Assembly (NCBI RefSeq): GCF_003287875.1
Contig: NZ_QMKK01000020.1
Coordinates: 124,001 to 188,000, forward strand
Source: Martinezella tropici
Lineage (GTDB): Bacteria; Pseudomonadota; Alphaproteobacteria; Rhizobiales; Rhizobiaceae
Direction: 5' to 3'
DNA length: 64,000 nt
In this document: in pieces, positions 1 to 9,012 of the stretch
Layout: each line of letters starts with the position of its first letter
Position numbering within the stretch: the first letter of the stretch is position 1
Program-made: the position numbers and the translations under genes
Notes under the pieces: model-generated
The model's database searches: none
What the model was told of the DNA's origin: nothing
The model's input: the letters and a program-made list of their open reading frames with translations, nothing else

Positions 1-827
1 GCATGCTGGAGGACAAGGCGGCGCTGGATCACGCCGCCGAACTCGCCGAGCCGGATGTGATCGTCCATCTCGCCGCGCAGGCAGGCGTCCGCTACAGCCT
101 CGAAAATCCGCGTTCCTACGTCGATTCCAATCTCGTCGGTTCGTTCAACATCCTGGAATTGGCAAGAAACCTGCAGCCGAAGCACCTGCTGCTTGCCTCC
201 ACCTCGTCAGTCTATGGCGCCAACGAAAAGATCCCCTTTGCCGAAAGCGACAAGGCCGACGAACAGATGACGATCTATGCGGCGACCAAGAAGAGCATGG
301 AGCTGATGGCACATAGCTACGCCCATCTCTTCCATGTGCCCACGACAGCCTTCCGCTTCTTCACGGTCTATGGCCCCTGGGGCCGTCCGGACATGGCGCT
401 CTTCAAGTTCGTCGATGCCATCAAGAACGACAGGCCGATCGAGATCTACGGCGAAGGCAAGATGAGCCGCGATTTCACCTATATCGACGATCTCGTCGAA
501 GGCATCGTGCGCCTCATCGGCGTCGTGCCGTCGGAGGAAAACCGCGTGGTATCGGATGCGGTCATCGACACCCTGTCGAAGAACGCTCCCTTCCGCGTCG
601 TCAATATCGGCGGCGGCCAGCCAGTCGGCCTGATGAGTTTCGTCGAAACCATCGAGACGATGCTCGGCAAGAAGGCGATCCGCAAGATGCTGCCCATGCA
701 GCCCGGAGACGTCCACAACACCTATGCCGTACCGGACCTCTTGATAGCGCTGACAGGCTTCAAGCCGCAGATCGAAGTCGACGAAGGCGTGCGGCGCTTC
801 GTCGAGTGGTATCAGGAAAACTATTGA
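1..827 (+). CDS. NAD-dependent epimerase, UDP-glucuronate 4-epimerase type (5' end outside window)
   Basis: This is the C-terminal 274 residues or so of an extended short-chain dehydrogenase/epimerase. The reading frame is open to the left edge, so the N-terminal NAD-binding GxxGxxG motif lies outside. Visible are the [10 protein letters not shown] segment, the STSSVYG strand, the catalytic YAATKK (YxxxK) motif and the [16 protein letters not shown] substrate loop. That loop is characteristic of UDP-glucuronate/UDP-galacturonate 4-epimerases such as rhizobial LpsL/LspL and CapI. Such enzymes make UDP-galacturonate in the cytoplasm for surface polysaccharide. The stop codon overlaps the proposed TTG start of the next gene. 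The family assignment is firm; the exact sugar is inferred. Confidence 0.85.
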   Translation, partial: MLEDKAALDHAAELAEPDVIVHLAAQAGVRYSLENPRSYVDSNLVGSFNILELARNLQPKHLLLASTSSVYGANEKIPFAESDKADEQMTIYAATKKSMELMAHSYAHLFHVPTTAFRFFTVYGPWGRPDMALFKFVDAIKNDRPIEIYGEGKMSRDFTYIDDLVEGIVRLIGVVPSEENRVVSDAVIDTLSKNAPFRVVNIGGGQPVGLMSFVETIETMLGKKAIRKMLPMQPGDVHNTYAVPDLLIALTGFKPQIEVDEGVRRFVEWYQENY

Positions 828-1606
828 GCGAAATGACAGGCATCGTCGAAACGGAACATTGGATCGAGAGCGGCGCCGGGCGCCTCTATGCAAAATCGTG
901 GACACCGGATGCCGGGATCTCCCTGCCGCCGATCATCCTCTTTCACGATTCCCTTGGATGCATCACGCTCTGGAGAGATTTCCCCGAGCAGCTCGCTCAT
1001 TCCCTCGGCCGTCAGGTGATCGCCTATGATCGGTTGGGCTTCGGTCGATCCGATGCCCGCACCGACGTTTTGCAGCAGAACTTCATGACCCTGGAGGCCG
1101 GACAGGCTGTGCCGCTGCTATGCGAGCAGTTCTCCATCCAAGAGTTCGTCGCCTGCGGGCATAGCGTGGGCGGCGGCATGGCAGTTGAAACGGGAGCGCG
1201 CTTTGGCGAACGCTGCCGGGCCGTGATCACTATCGCCGCTCAGGCTTTCGTGGAGGAGAGAACCCTGCAGGGCATCAGGAGCGCGCAGCAGGAATTCAGA
1301 TCTGCCGAGACCTTCGCCCGGCTTGCGAGATATCACGGCAGCAAGACCGATTGGGTGCTGCACGCATGGATCGACACCTGGCTTGCTCCCGAACGCGCCG
1401 AGTGGAGCCTCGACCCTGCGCTTGAAAAGCTACATTGCCCGGTGCTTGCCATTCACGGGGACCGTGACGAGTATGGTTCCGAGGCCCATCCGCGCCGGAT
1501 TGCGGCCAGACGTGGGTCGCTCCATATCCTGCCGGACATCGGACATTCGCCGCATCGCGAACGCCCTGGCCTCGTTATGAAAGCCATCGAAGACTTTCTG
1601 GCGTGA
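824..1606 (+). CDS. alpha/beta hydrolase
   Basis: A cytoplasmic alpha/beta hydrolase of about 260 residues. The oxyanion-loop strand LFHDSLG, the [10 protein letters not shown] turn and the nucleophile elbow GHSVGG (GxSxG) are present. A probable acid lies in HGDRDEYGS and the catalytic histidine in DIGHSPHRE, so the triad looks complete. The substrate cannot be read from the sequence. I place the start at the TTG that overlaps the epimerase stop, because an AGGAAAA ribosome-binding site at 813-819 sits about five bases upstream. The ATG at 833 is the alternative. The overlap implies translational coupling with the epimerase gene. Confidence 0.82.
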   Translation: MSEMTGIVETEHWIESGAGRLYAKSWTPDAGISLPPIILFHDSLGCITLWRDFPEQLAHSLGRQVIAYDRLGFGRSDARTDVLQQNFMTLEAGQAVPLLCEQFSIQEFVACGHSVGGGMAVETGARFGERCRAVITIAAQAFVEERTLQGIRSAQQEFRSAETFARLARYHGSKTDWVLHAWIDTWLAPERAEWSLDPALEKLHCPVLAIHGDRDEYGSEAHPRRIAARRGSLHILPDIGHSPHRERPGLVMKAIEDFLA

Positions 1607-1624
1607 AGCGATGAGAAGGCCGGC

Positions 1625-2164
1625 TTACTCGGCCTGACCGGCGGAATGATAGGCCCGGTCGAAATAGATGAGTCCCTGTCCGCCATCGCGCTGGCGGATG
1701 GCATCGACCTCGCAGAACAGAATGTCATGCGTGCCGCCATCGGCCCGACGCACAATCCGGCAATCGAACGATACGAGAGCATCTTCGAGCACCGGCGCAC
1801 CGGTGGACAATTCCGACCAGGAAGCGGCTGCGAAACGCTCGGCGACCGGGGTCTTGCCACCGAAGAGACGCGACAGATCCTCATGCGCTTCCGACAATAC
1901 GTTGACGCAGAGCACGCCATTTTGCGTGACGGCGGGATGAACGGAAGCGCCGCGGTTCAGGCAGACGAGCAAGGTCGGAGGACTGTCGGTGACACTGCAA
2001 ACCGCCGTCGCCGCAAAGCCGGCAAGCCCGGCCGGGCCATCGGTCGTGACGATGTTCACGGCTGCCGCCATCCGTGCCATGGCGTTACGAAAATCGGCGC
2101 GCGCAATATCCGGATCGGCGACGGGCACCGCCCTCTCGATTGCCACGGAGGTTTTCATGTTCAT
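1625..2164 (-). CDS. flavin reductase domain protein (RutF/HpaC type)
   Basis: A 179-residue FMN-binding split-barrel protein of the NAD(P)H:flavin reductase family (DIM6/NTAB, RutF, HpaC). Typical features are the N-terminal [19 protein letters not shown] segment, the [14 protein letters not shown] flavin-binding stretch and [12 protein letters not shown]. Such proteins reduce free FMN or FAD for two-component monooxygenases. No oxygenase partner lies next to it and no other rut genes are present, so the partner is unknown. The ATG at 2164 is preferred over the in-frame GTG at 2170 because AGGGGA lies eight bases before the ATG. It converges on the upstream hydrolase gene with an 18-base gap. 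Confidence 0.8.
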   Translation of the reverse strand: MNMKTSVAIERAVPVADPDIARADFRNAMARMAAAVNIVTTDGPAGLAGFAATAVCSVTDSPPTLLVCLNRGASVHPAVTQNGVLCVNVLSEAHEDLSRLFGGKTPVAERFAAASWSELSTGAPVLEDALVSFDCRIVRRADGGTHDILFCEVDAIRQRDGGQGLIYFDRAYHSAGQAE

Positions 2165-2343
2165 TCCCACAGTCCCCTAACTCGCGCCGGATAACTCATA
2201 CTATCTGGAGGATCGATGCGCCTCAAGAAACGACATTTTACGGAAGCGGCTCTTCGCGAGCAATTAGTTCCCCATAAAATCTATAAACAAAGGAAAATAA
2301 CCAAGGCAGGAACCGAAGCTGTGAGGATATTCCGAAGCAGGTT

Positions 2344-3072
2344 TCAGGTTCGGGTGGAAATCAGAAGAAACATCGGCCGCTCGCGCTCGATTGCCCAATC
2401 CGGATGGACGGCGAGCTCCTCATCGCTCGGCGACCATTCCTCGACATGCGCAATGGCGAAGCCCGATTTGATCAATAGGTTCAATGTCGTGCCCATCGTC
2501 CGATGCTGCTTGACGACGCCTTCGGCGAGCCAGTTCGTCACCCGCGGCCCCTCGATCTGATAGGCGCTGAGCGGCCAGACCTTGTGACCCTCGGCATCAT
2601 CTAGCCATTCCGGCCGCCGTGGCGCCATATAGATCGGATGCTCGATCGAAAAGATCAGCCGACCGCCCGGCTTCAGCGCTTGACGGATCGTCGCCAGAAG
2701 GCGTGCAAAGCCTTCGATATAGTGGAAGGCCAGGGAACTATAGACGAGATCGAAGGCTGCCTCGGGAAGCTGAAGTTTCTCCAGATCGGCCCGGTCATAG
2801 CGAATGCATGCATCCGCCGTCTCGGCGCGAGCCCGCGCCAGCATCTTCTCGGAAACGTCGAGGCCCAGCACGCTGGCGGCCCCCTGCCCGACAGCCCACC
2901 GGCAGAACCACCCGAAACCGCAACCAAGATCGGCGACGTCGAGGCCTTTCATGTCAGGCATCAAGGCACGGATGGCAGGCCATTCCGCCGCGCCCTCCAA
3001 CCCGTCGATCGAGCGCTGCAGGCGGCTATAGCCTTCAAAGAAGGCCGGATCGTCGTAGATATTCTGGGTCAT
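2344..3072 (-). CDS. class I SAM-dependent methyltransferase
   Basis: A 242-residue cytoplasmic methyltransferase with the Rossmann-like SAM fold. Motif I is VADLGCGFGW near residues 46-55, followed by the acidic strand end LGLDVSEKML, the YDRADLEKL segment and the post-motif FDLVYSSLAFHYI. It resembles UbiE/Tam-like small-molecule methyltransferases, but the substrate is not predictable. Its neighbours (flavin reductase, VOC, RidA) give no clear pathway. About 170 bases separate it from the flavin reductase start and about 125 bases lie before the VOC gene, so it is probably transcribed on its own. Confidence 0.82.
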   Translation of the reverse strand: MTQNIYDDPAFFEGYSRLQRSIDGLEGAAEWPAIRALMPDMKGLDVADLGCGFGWFCRWAVGQGAASVLGLDVSEKMLARARAETADACIRYDRADLEKLQLPEAAFDLVYSSLAFHYIEGFARLLATIRQALKPGGRLIFSIEHPIYMAPRRPEWLDDAEGHKVWPLSAYQIEGPRVTNWLAEGVVKQHRTMGTTLNLLIKSGFAIAHVEEWSPSDEELAVHPDWAIERERPMFLLISTRT

Positions 3073-3198
3073 ATTCGTCTTCTATCCGCTCCGTGGCCCG
3101 GAACCGGCCGTATCGGAGGCATAGTTCGTTTCCTCTTCGCTTAGACCATAAACATGCCGACGAAAAGCCGGTTGAAAGGGAGGTTCGGCCGATGTCGG

Positions 3199-3705
3199 TC
3201 AAGCTGCCGGCTTTGGCCGCGATAGCCACTGCGAGTAGGGCTTTACGCCGAAATCCGGATCCGCCGCCTCCTCAAGCACATGGATGAATTCGATCGAATG
3301 CCCGTCGGGATCCGAAAAATACTGCGACACGGCCGGCACCCAACCGCCAACGACCGGCTCATCGAGCGGCTCTCCATTAAAACCCTTCGGCTGAATGCCA
3401 TGAGCCTTCAATGCTGCAGCGGAGCCGAGTACATCGGCAAGAGAGGTTCTGAACGCGATATGAAGGCGCATCTTGAGAGGGGAACTGCCCGTTTCCCACA
3501 GGCCGAGCATACCCATGCGTTTATCGTCGATCCAAAGGAAGGCGACATTCCTGCTCTCGATGACCGTCCCGACCTCCAGCTTCAGGACGTCGCGATAGAA
3601 AGCGATCGAGCGCTGAAGATCGGCAACCGTCAAATGCGTCTCGTAAAGGCCCAGAATGCGGGGCATCGACGGATCGGCCGAATGCTCGGCATGACCGGTC
3701 GTCAT
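3199..3705 (-). CDS. VOC family protein (glyoxalase/bleomycin-resistance fold)
   Basis: A 168-residue vicinal-oxygen-chelate protein. Two beta-alpha-beta-beta-beta modules are visible: LYETHLTVADLQRSIAFYRD near residue 20 and the second beginning MRLHIAF. Metal ligands may be the histidines of ETHLTV and RLHIAF and the glutamate of HSIEFIH. The family includes dioxygenases, lyases and drug-binding proteins, so the activity stays open. Its start codon overlaps the stop of the RidA gene (ATGTGATG arrangement), so the two are translationally coupled. A downstream ATG at 3666 is another possible start but has no good ribosome-binding site. Confidence 0.82.
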   Translation of the reverse strand: MTTGHAEHSADPSMPRILGLYETHLTVADLQRSIAFYRDVLKLEVGTVIESRNVAFLWIDDKRMGMLGLWETGSSPLKMRLHIAFRTSLADVLGSAAALKAHGIQPKGFNGEPLDEPVVGGWVPAVSQYFSDPDGHSIEFIHVLEEAADPDFGVKPYSQWLSRPKPAA

Positions 3706-4094
3706 CACATCACCTTCGCCGCCGTGACTTCGACCTCGACCAGAAATTCGGACCGTGTAAACCCGCCGACGATCAGCAGCGTGGAGGCCGGTGCAGGATT
3801 TTGGACATAGCGGTCACGCACGGCCATATAGGCGGGAAAATCCTCGCGCGTGGTCACGAAGCCGGAAATGCGGATGACGTCGGCAAAGCTCATGCCGGCC
3901 TCATCCAGGATGGCATTGATCGCCTTGAAGCATAGCTCGGCCTGGGCGGTAACGTCAGCCGGAATGCGGTCGTCGAGACCGATGCCGAGCTGGCCGGATG
4001 TGACCAGCAGGCTGGCGCCCGGAGGCACCAGCAGACCATGATTGTAATTGCCGAAAGGGCGGCGGACGGATGGGGGATTGAATACCTTTTTCAT
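3705..4094 (-). CDS. RidA family protein (enamine/imine deaminase)
   Basis: A 129-residue member of the RidA/YjgF/UK114 family, which hydrolyses reactive enamines and imines released by PLP enzymes, or acts in specialised catabolic pathways. Visible features are the VTSGQLGIGLDDRIP substrate pocket strand and the C-terminal EVEVTAAKVM strand. The canonical arginine of RidA lies in RDRYVQ or nearby but I cannot fix it without alignment. AGGAG lies nine bases before the ATG. It is the first gene of a two-gene operon with the VOC protein. A second RidA paralogue lies in the aminobenzoyl-CoA operon at 61368. Confidence 0.83.
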   Translation of the reverse strand: MKKVFNPPSVRRPFGNYNHGLLVPPGASLLVTSGQLGIGLDDRIPADVTAQAELCFKAINAILDEAGMSFADVIRISGFVTTREDFPAYMAVRDRYVQNPAPASTLLIVGGFTRSEFLVEVEVTAAKVM

Positions 4095-4156
4095 CGATAC
4101 CGACTCCTAGTGGACCGGACCGATTTCAGCATTTTGATTGTATGCCGACAAGCCGT

Positions 4157-5053
4157 TCAATGCGCTTGCGCTGAAATATCAGCCCGATTTCGGCGCACTT
4201 CCAACAAGATATGTCCGAAAAGTGCTGCAAGCACAATCGGCCCGCCGATGAGCGTCGCCGTCGAAGGGCGCTCGGCAAAGATCATCCAGACCCAGAGGGG
4301 CGTCAGCGGCACTTCGAGCGCTGTCAGCAGGGCGGCATCCGACGCCGGAACCAGCCGCGAGCCGAAGGTATAGAGGCTGAGGCCCATGGCGTTCTGGATA
4401 ATGCCGAAGGCGATGATCAGCCCGAGATCCTCTCCCGACAGGGAAAGCGGCGAGGCAAACCAGAAGGTGATGAAAGAGCACAGCCAGGCGGACAGGGCCA
4501 TGGCCGGCAGCATCGGCACGTTGCGATGCTGGCGCATGACGACGGCAAGGCAGGCGACGGTCAGCGTCATCATGGCGGCCAGCCCCTTGCCGAGCCAGCT
4601 GCCGGCATCGCTCACATGGCCGGAAAGCATGACGAGCACGCCGATGAAGGCAATGCCGCTCGCAATCAGCGTCCGCAAATTCGGACGCTCGCGGATGAAA
4701 AGGAAAGCGACGCCCGCGGTGACAAAGGGCACGGTCGCATAGATGACCATGGCATCGGCGACCGACGTATAATAGATCGAGCCGATGCCGCTGATCATTG
4801 AGGCGGTGGAAAAGATCGTTGCCGCCAGCGAAGGCCCACCCATGGAGCGCAGGATGCGAAAGGCGTTGCGGCGCTCGATATAGAAGAACAGCGCGAAAAC
4901 GCCGAGCCCGGAGACAATGCCGCGGCAGAACAGAATGGTCATGAGATCGGCGTGGATCGCCCGCACGAAGAGACCGGACGTCGACCAGGCAAGCGCCGAG
5001 AGCGCGACATAAGCCACACCCAACCTATATTGCTGCTGTTCCCCCGGCGTCAC
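4157..5053 (-). CDS. EamA/DMT family transporter
   Basis: A drug/metabolite transporter of about 298 residues with ten predicted membrane helices in two EamA repeats (the first beginning GVAYVALSALAWSTSGLFVRA). Such inner-membrane proteins export amino acids or metabolites; the substrate is unknown here. I place the start at the GTG at 5053 because AGGGGA lies seven bases upstream. The longer in-frame extension to 5206 has a non-hydrophobic, arginine-rich sequence unlike EamA N-termini. It follows the RidA/VOC pair by about 60 bases on the same strand and may share transcription with it, upstream of RidA. Confidence 0.82.
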   Translation of the reverse strand: MTPGEQQQYRLGVAYVALSALAWSTSGLFVRAIHADLMTILFCRGIVSGLGVFALFFYIERRNAFRILRSMGGPSLAATIFSTASMISGIGSIYYTSVADAMVIYATVPFVTAGVAFLFIRERPNLRTLIASGIAFIGVLVMLSGHVSDAGSWLGKGLAAMMTLTVACLAVVMRQHRNVPMLPAMALSAWLCSFITFWFASPLSLSGEDLGLIIAFGIIQNAMGLSLYTFGSRLVPASDAALLTALEVPLTPLWVWMIFAERPSTATLIGGPIVLAALFGHILLEVRRNRADISAQAH

Positions 5054-5294
5054 GATGAAATCCCCTGCCCCGTCGAGGCAGATCATTAGCGGGTGGCCAT
5101 GAGGCCTACAAGCTAAGCTTGCGTCGCAGCGTGTCGCTGATGCCGGAAGATGACGATGGTTGCAGGAACGCCACGCCAGTTGCGGCGAACCATCGAAGGC
5201 CGTCATCTCGCTCTGTTGTTGGCGAGATCATATTGATCTTGCACATATTTGCGATCGCTCTACGGTTCCGGCAGCTTCGCCGAAGGAGAATCAA

Positions 5295-5720
5295 TTGCGC
5301 CTGCTGTCAGTCACCTTGTTTGCCTGCGGCTGCGTCAGCCTCATCGACGGTCCGCTTTGGCCGCCGGCGCAAACCTATGTCGACAAGACGGTGCAATGCA
5401 GCCAAAGCGGCAATCCCGGCCGCTGCGAACACACGCGCGATAGCTGGAAGGCCGATTATGAGGAAGCCGTCGCAGGCAGATATCGGGCGCAGAAGCATGT
5501 CGCCCTGTGCCTGAGCACCGGCTGCGACGAGGCGATCCAGCCCGACAAGATGCTCGGCTGCGCCTGGCGCATGGTCATTGCCGAATCACAACATGCTCTG
5601 CCTGACAGCATGGATGTCGCAAATCTCAACCGCTTCTGCGGAACGGACTATCTTGACGAGAAGGGAAAGCTCGCAGCCGCCTCGCAAGCGAGGGCGATGC
5701 TGCGCCTCATCGGCAAATAG
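5295..5720 (+). CDS. hypothetical small exported protein, probable lipoprotein
   Basis: A predicted protein of about 141 residues that I do not recognise. I choose the TTG start because AAGGAGA sits five bases upstream. The resulting N-terminus (L)RLLSVTLFACGC has a short hydrophobic stretch ending in LFAC, an acceptable lipobox, so the mature protein may be anchored to a membrane. The mature part is rich in cysteines (about seven more), which suggests disulfides in the periplasm. Its middle contains a CAWRMVIAESQHAL segment. The gene ends just before a strong hairpin at 5725-5753. No function can be assigned. Confidence 0.6.
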   Translation: MRLLSVTLFACGCVSLIDGPLWPPAQTYVDKTVQCSQSGNPGRCEHTRDSWKADYEEAVAGRYRAQKHVALCLSTGCDEAIQPDKMLGCAWRMVIAESQHALPDSMDVANLNRFCGTDYLDEKGKLAAASQARAMLRLIGK

Positions 5721-5724
5721 CAGA

Positions 5725-5753
5725 CCACGCGGCAGGAGCTTTCTGCCGCGTGG
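5725..5753. terminator. bidirectional terminator hairpin between convergent genes
   Basis: A perfect 11-bp inverted repeat, CCACGCGGCAG and CTGCCGCGTGG, surrounds a seven-base loop. It lies five bases after the stop of the probable lipoprotein gene and 19 bases from the stop of the converging esterase gene. The U-tract on the plus strand is poor (CTTGGTCATTTC), so termination strength is uncertain. Confidence 0.6.
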
Positions 5754-5771
5754 CTTGGTCATTTCTCGAGC

Positions 5772-6383
5772 TTACGCATAGGGCATAAGGAATTTGCCGA
5801 TGGCCTCGATCTCGTTAGGGCGAATATCGTGACCGCCCGGATGCCATTCGAGGGTGACCTCCACATCCTGCCGCGCAAAGTAATCGGCGAGCGACTTGGT
5901 GACCGGCGCCGGCGCGATCGGATCGCGCTCACCCGCGGTGATCAGCACGCGCTTGCCCGCCAGCCTGGCATTGTCCTTCGGCTGAAAGGGGATCAGCGGA
6001 TGCATCAGCACCGCCGCATCGAACAGATCGCCATGCTCGATCAGGACGTTGGCGAGGATATTGGCGCCGTTGGAAAAGCCGAGGCCAAGCACCTGCGATG
6101 CGCCATATTCCGCCGCCAGTTCCGAGACATACTTCGCCATCTTTTCCGTCGCCCTGGCAAGATCGGCCATGTCATAGATGCCCTCGCCTGTGCGGCGAAA
6201 GAAGCGCGCCGCGCCATATTCCGAGACATCGCCGCGCGGCGAGACAATGGTGGCGTCAGGCAGCAGCCGAGCAGCGAAATCAAAAAACTGGTTCTCGTCG
6301 CCGCCGGTGCCATGGAAGGTGAAGAAAATAGGCTTTCCGGGTGCACCGGCCTTCAGCCGGTGCACATAAGTCGTATCCGTCAT
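5772..6383 (-). CDS. alpha/beta hydrolase, carboxylesterase (MhqD-like)
   Basis: A 203-residue small carboxylesterase/phospholipase-type alpha/beta hydrolase. The oxyanion region FTFHGTGGDENQF, the nucleophile elbow LGFSNGAN (GxSxG), the acid in AGERDPIAP and the histidine in HPGGHDI form a complete triad. It lies 15 bases downstream of a ring-cleaving dioxygenase gene. This pairing is known from MhqD/MhqO-type quinone and hydroquinone detoxification loci, where the esterase is thought to handle ring-cleavage products. AGGAGA precedes the ATG at a good distance. The pair is probably co-transcribed from the promoter near 7440. Confidence 0.85.
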   Translation of the reverse strand: MTDTTYVHRLKAGAPGKPIFFTFHGTGGDENQFFDFAARLLPDATIVSPRGDVSEYGAARFFRRTGEGIYDMADLARATEKMAKYVSELAAEYGASQVLGLGFSNGANILANVLIEHGDLFDAAVLMHPLIPFQPKDNARLAGKRVLITAGERDPIAPAPVTKSLADYFARQDVEVTLEWHPGGHDIRPNEIEAIGKFLMPYA

Positions 6384-6398
6384 GATCTTTCTCCTGGA

Positions 6399-7331
6399 TT
6401 AGCCTTCCAGCGGTTCGAGATGCTGCTCGATCAGCCCACGCAGATGCGCATGTTGTTCTGGCAGTTTCAGCGCCTCGCCAAGATGGGCCGTATCCTCATC
6501 GCGGTTGAAGCCAGGTTCGTTGGTGGCGACTTCGAACAGCACGCCGCCCGGCGTGCGGAAATAGATCGCCCAGAAGTAATCGCGGTCGATAACGGGGGTC
6601 ACCTGATAGCCCGTATCCATCAGCGCCTTGCGCACCTCGAGCTGCTTTGCGCGGTTCTCGACGGCAAAGGCGACATGGTGGACGGAGCCGGCGCCCGGAA
6701 GCGCCCGATTGATGTTCGGCATGGTTTCGAGGTCGACATAGTCGGCACCATTGCCGCCGGGAATGGCAAGCCGCTTAATGCCTTCATGCGTATCGACCAC
6801 CTCGTAGCCCATGTATTTCAAGAGCTCGGCCGTGGCGCCGTCGTCCCTGAGCCGCATGGCAACGGAATGGAAACCGCGGATGGCATGCTCGGCATCGACG
6901 CCGCCATGAGTCCATGGCAGACGCTTGTCGTCCTTGACCTCGACAAGCGCGAAGCCATCGCCATCCGGGCCGGCAAAATGCAGGCGCTTCTGACCGAAGG
7001 ATTCGTCGGTTTTCAGGCCTTCGACACCGCGCTGGCCAAGCCGTTCAGTCCAGTAGCCGATGGAACCTTCGGGAACGGAATAGACCGTATTGCCGACTTC
7101 GCCGGTGCCCGGGCGGCCGCGCGCCATCTTCGGAAACGGGAAGTAGGTCATGATCGTGCCGGGCGTGCCGATCTCGTCACCATAGTAGAGGTGATAAACA
7201 TCGGGAGCGTCGAAATTCACGGTCTTCTTGACGCGGCGCAGGCCGAGCGTATCGGTGAAGAACTTGTTATTGGTGCGGGCGTCTTCCGCCATCGAGGTAA
7301 CGTGGTGAAGACCTTTGATCTGGTTAAGCAT
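6399..7331 (-). CDS. ring-cleaving dioxygenase, VOC superfamily (MhqO-like)
   Basis: A 310-residue protein with four VOC modules, the layout of MhqO-type hydroquinone ring-cleaving dioxygenases. The N-terminal IKGLHHVTSMAEDA module carries the first histidine ligand. The C-terminal half has GSVHHVAFAVENR and ends in a VLFEVATNEPGF glutamate strand, which together give a His-His-Glu metal site. It would open aromatic diols or quinol derivatives with Fe(II) in the cytoplasm. The start at 7331 is supported by AAGGGG six bases upstream; the longer frame to 7373 is arginine-rich and unlikely. The operon promoter region contains a perfect 10-bp inverted repeat at 7441-7468. Confidence 0.87.
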   Translation of the reverse strand: MLNQIKGLHHVTSMAEDARTNNKFFTDTLGLRRVKKTVNFDAPDVYHLYYGDEIGTPGTIMTYFPFPKMARGRPGTGEVGNTVYSVPEGSIGYWTERLGQRGVEGLKTDESFGQKRLHFAGPDGDGFALVEVKDDKRLPWTHGGVDAEHAIRGFHSVAMRLRDDGATAELLKYMGYEVVDTHEGIKRLAIPGGNGADYVDLETMPNINRALPGAGSVHHVAFAVENRAKQLEVRKALMDTGYQVTPVIDRDYFWAIYFRTPGGVLFEVATNEPGFNRDEDTAHLGEALKLPEQHAHLRGLIEQHLEPLEG

Positions 7332-7440
7332 CTTAAACCCCTTGTCTCGCCTGCACCGGCAGGCGTTTCTCATGGGCAGAAGATGGTCTTGTCGGCCGCG
7401 TTTCGATAGCCCCGAATAGCCAAACGGATTGTCTTCTATG

Positions 7441-7468
7441 AGTGAACGATAAATTCTGATCGTTCACT
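7441..7468. promoter_or_regulatory. 10-bp perfect inverted repeat, candidate operator of the dioxygenase-esterase operon
   Basis: AGTGAACGAT and its exact complement ATCGTTCACT are separated by eight bases. The repeat lies 110 bases upstream of the ring-cleaving dioxygenase start and 31 bases from the end of ung. A ~28-bp dyad of this size fits a dimeric repressor such as a TetR- or MarR-type quinone sensor. No such regulator gene is adjacent. Confidence 0.6.
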
Positions 7469-7498
7469 GACATAAGCTACGATCCGGAAAGCAGCGCC

Positions 7499-8200
7499 TT
7501 ACTGAGCATCCGGATTGCTCGGCAGCGCCCAGTCGATCGGATCCCGGCCATGCGCGACCAGATAGGCATTGGCCTTGGAAAAATGCCGGCAGCCAAGAAA
7601 GCCGTTATGGGCCGATAGCGGCGAAGGATGCGCTGCCTTCAGCACCAGATGGCGATCGGTGTCGACAAAGGCGGCTTTCTTCTGCGCATAGGAACCCCAG
7701 AGCATGAAGACGACGCCGTCGCATTCGTCGTTGACCCTGCGGATGACGGCGTCGGTGAAGCGCTCCCAGCCCTTGCCCTGATGCGAGGCGGCCTGCGATT
7801 CCTCGACAGTCAGCACACTGTTGAGCAGGAGTACGCCCTGCTTTGCCCAGCTTTCCAGAAAACCGTGGCGGGCCGGCGGAATGCCGAGATCGGTTTCCAG
7901 TTCCTTGTAGATATTGACCAGCGACGGCGGAATGCGCACGCCGGGACGCACGCTGAAGCAGAGCCCATGCGCCTGGCCGAAACCATGATAGGGGTCCTGC
8001 CCGAGAATGACCACCTGCACTTCGTCAAGCGGCGTCAGATCCAACGCCCGGAAATATTCGCTGCCACGGGGAAAGATCACCTTGCCGCGCTGCTTTTCCT
8101 CGACAAGAAAAGATTTGAGCTGCTGCATATAAGGGCTTTCGAACTCCTGCGACAGCGCCTCTTTCCAGCTCTCCTCAAGCTTGATGTTCGCCTCAGCCAT
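7499..8200 (-). CDS. ung: uracil-DNA glycosylase
   Basis: A 233-residue family-1 uracil-DNA glycosylase, which removes uracil from DNA and starts base-excision repair. The water-activating motif GQDPYHG near residue 68, the uracil-binding LLNSVLTVE segment, and the DNA-intercalation loop [12 protein letters not shown] near residue 188 are all intact. Length is normal for the family. GGAGG lies nine bases before the ATG. It is flanked by unrelated genes and appears monocistronic, as housekeeping repair genes often are. Confidence 0.97.
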   Translation of the reverse strand: MAEANIKLEESWKEALSQEFESPYMQQLKSFLVEEKQRGKVIFPRGSEYFRALDLTPLDEVQVVILGQDPYHGFGQAHGLCFSVRPGVRIPPSLVNIYKELETDLGIPPARHGFLESWAKQGVLLLNSVLTVEESQAASHQGKGWERFTDAVIRRVNDECDGVVFMLWGSYAQKKAAFVDTDRHLVLKAAHPSPLSAHNGFLGCRHFSKANAYLVAHGRDPIDWALPSNPDAQ

Positions 8201-8394
8201 CGTCTCGGGCCTCCGTCTGTTGTCAGCATGTCGATTGAGGATGAAAGAGCCGGCGTGTCAAGAAAATGGCGGGGGCCGCGGTGGGGAGATCACAGTTTTT
8301 GGAGGTGGTGTGGCCTGCCTCCGGGCTTGTCTCGTAAATGACGTATAGTAGCAGCAGGACACGCAAGCGTTGACAAGGCGGTTCGCTTCCGCCA

Positions 8395-8967
8395 ATGGAA
8401 GCCATCCCAATTTCCGACCGGTGTCTCATGCTTCCCTTGCATTCCCTTGGCGAGCGCATCGTTGTGCTCGGCCCCTCCAATGCTGGCAAGTCAACCTTGG
8501 CGGTTGCACTCTCCAAGAAGCTCGGCTTTCCGACCGTGCATCTCGATCAGCTCCATCATCTGCCCCATACCGATTGGCAACAGCGACCTGAAGCAGAATT
8601 CGCAGCACTTCACGACGCGGCGATTCTGGGCGAACAATGGATCATGGAAGGCAATTATACGCGCCTGATGCCACAACGTTTGGCCCGCGCGACCGGCGCC
8701 ATCCTCATCACCTCCAATCATTGGCTGCGCTTTTCCCGCTATCTCAAGCGGACCCTGATCAACCGCTCAGATCGAGCAGGCCATCTCGAAGGCGCCAAGG
8801 ACAGCGTCAAATGGGAGATGATTCACTGGATACTCGTGAAGACACGCAACAGCGGCGCAAAATACGCAAAAATTCTTCAGGAAGCCAATTTGCCGATAGT
8901 GGAATGCCACACAGCGGAGGCGCTCAATGGCCTTTATCGGGCTTGGGATCTGCCGAGCAGGCGATAG
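8395..8967 (+). CDS. P-loop kinase-like protein (DNA topology modulation/FlaR-type AAA)
   Basis: A 190-residue P-loop NTPase with Walker A GPSNAGKST near residue 27 and a following VHLDQLHHLPHTDW segment. That layout is typical of the small adenylate-kinase-like proteins annotated as topology modulation or FlaR. The Lid-like region MEGNYTRLMPQRLARA and the basic stretch FSRYLKRTLINR also fit. The substrate is unknown; a nucleotide or small-metabolite kinase role is inferred only from fold. The ATG at 8395 has no clear ribosome-binding site, and the ATG at 8428 is an alternative start. Confidence 0.78.
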   Translation: MEAIPISDRCLMLPLHSLGERIVVLGPSNAGKSTLAVALSKKLGFPTVHLDQLHHLPHTDWQQRPEAEFAALHDAAILGEQWIMEGNYTRLMPQRLARATGAILITSNHWLRFSRYLKRTLINRSDRAGHLEGAKDSVKWEMIHWILVKTRNSGAKYAKILQEANLPIVECHTAEALNGLYRAWDLPSRR

Positions 8968-9012
8968 GCCTCATACCGAAATGGTCTTCAAGTTAATACA
9001 CGCGGTCCCCAA

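Noticed and set aside
1606-1650. GGCCG/CGGCC stem between the convergent hydrolase and flavin reductase genes as terminator
   Set aside because: The stem has only five pairs, lies partly in coding sequence and has no U-tract.
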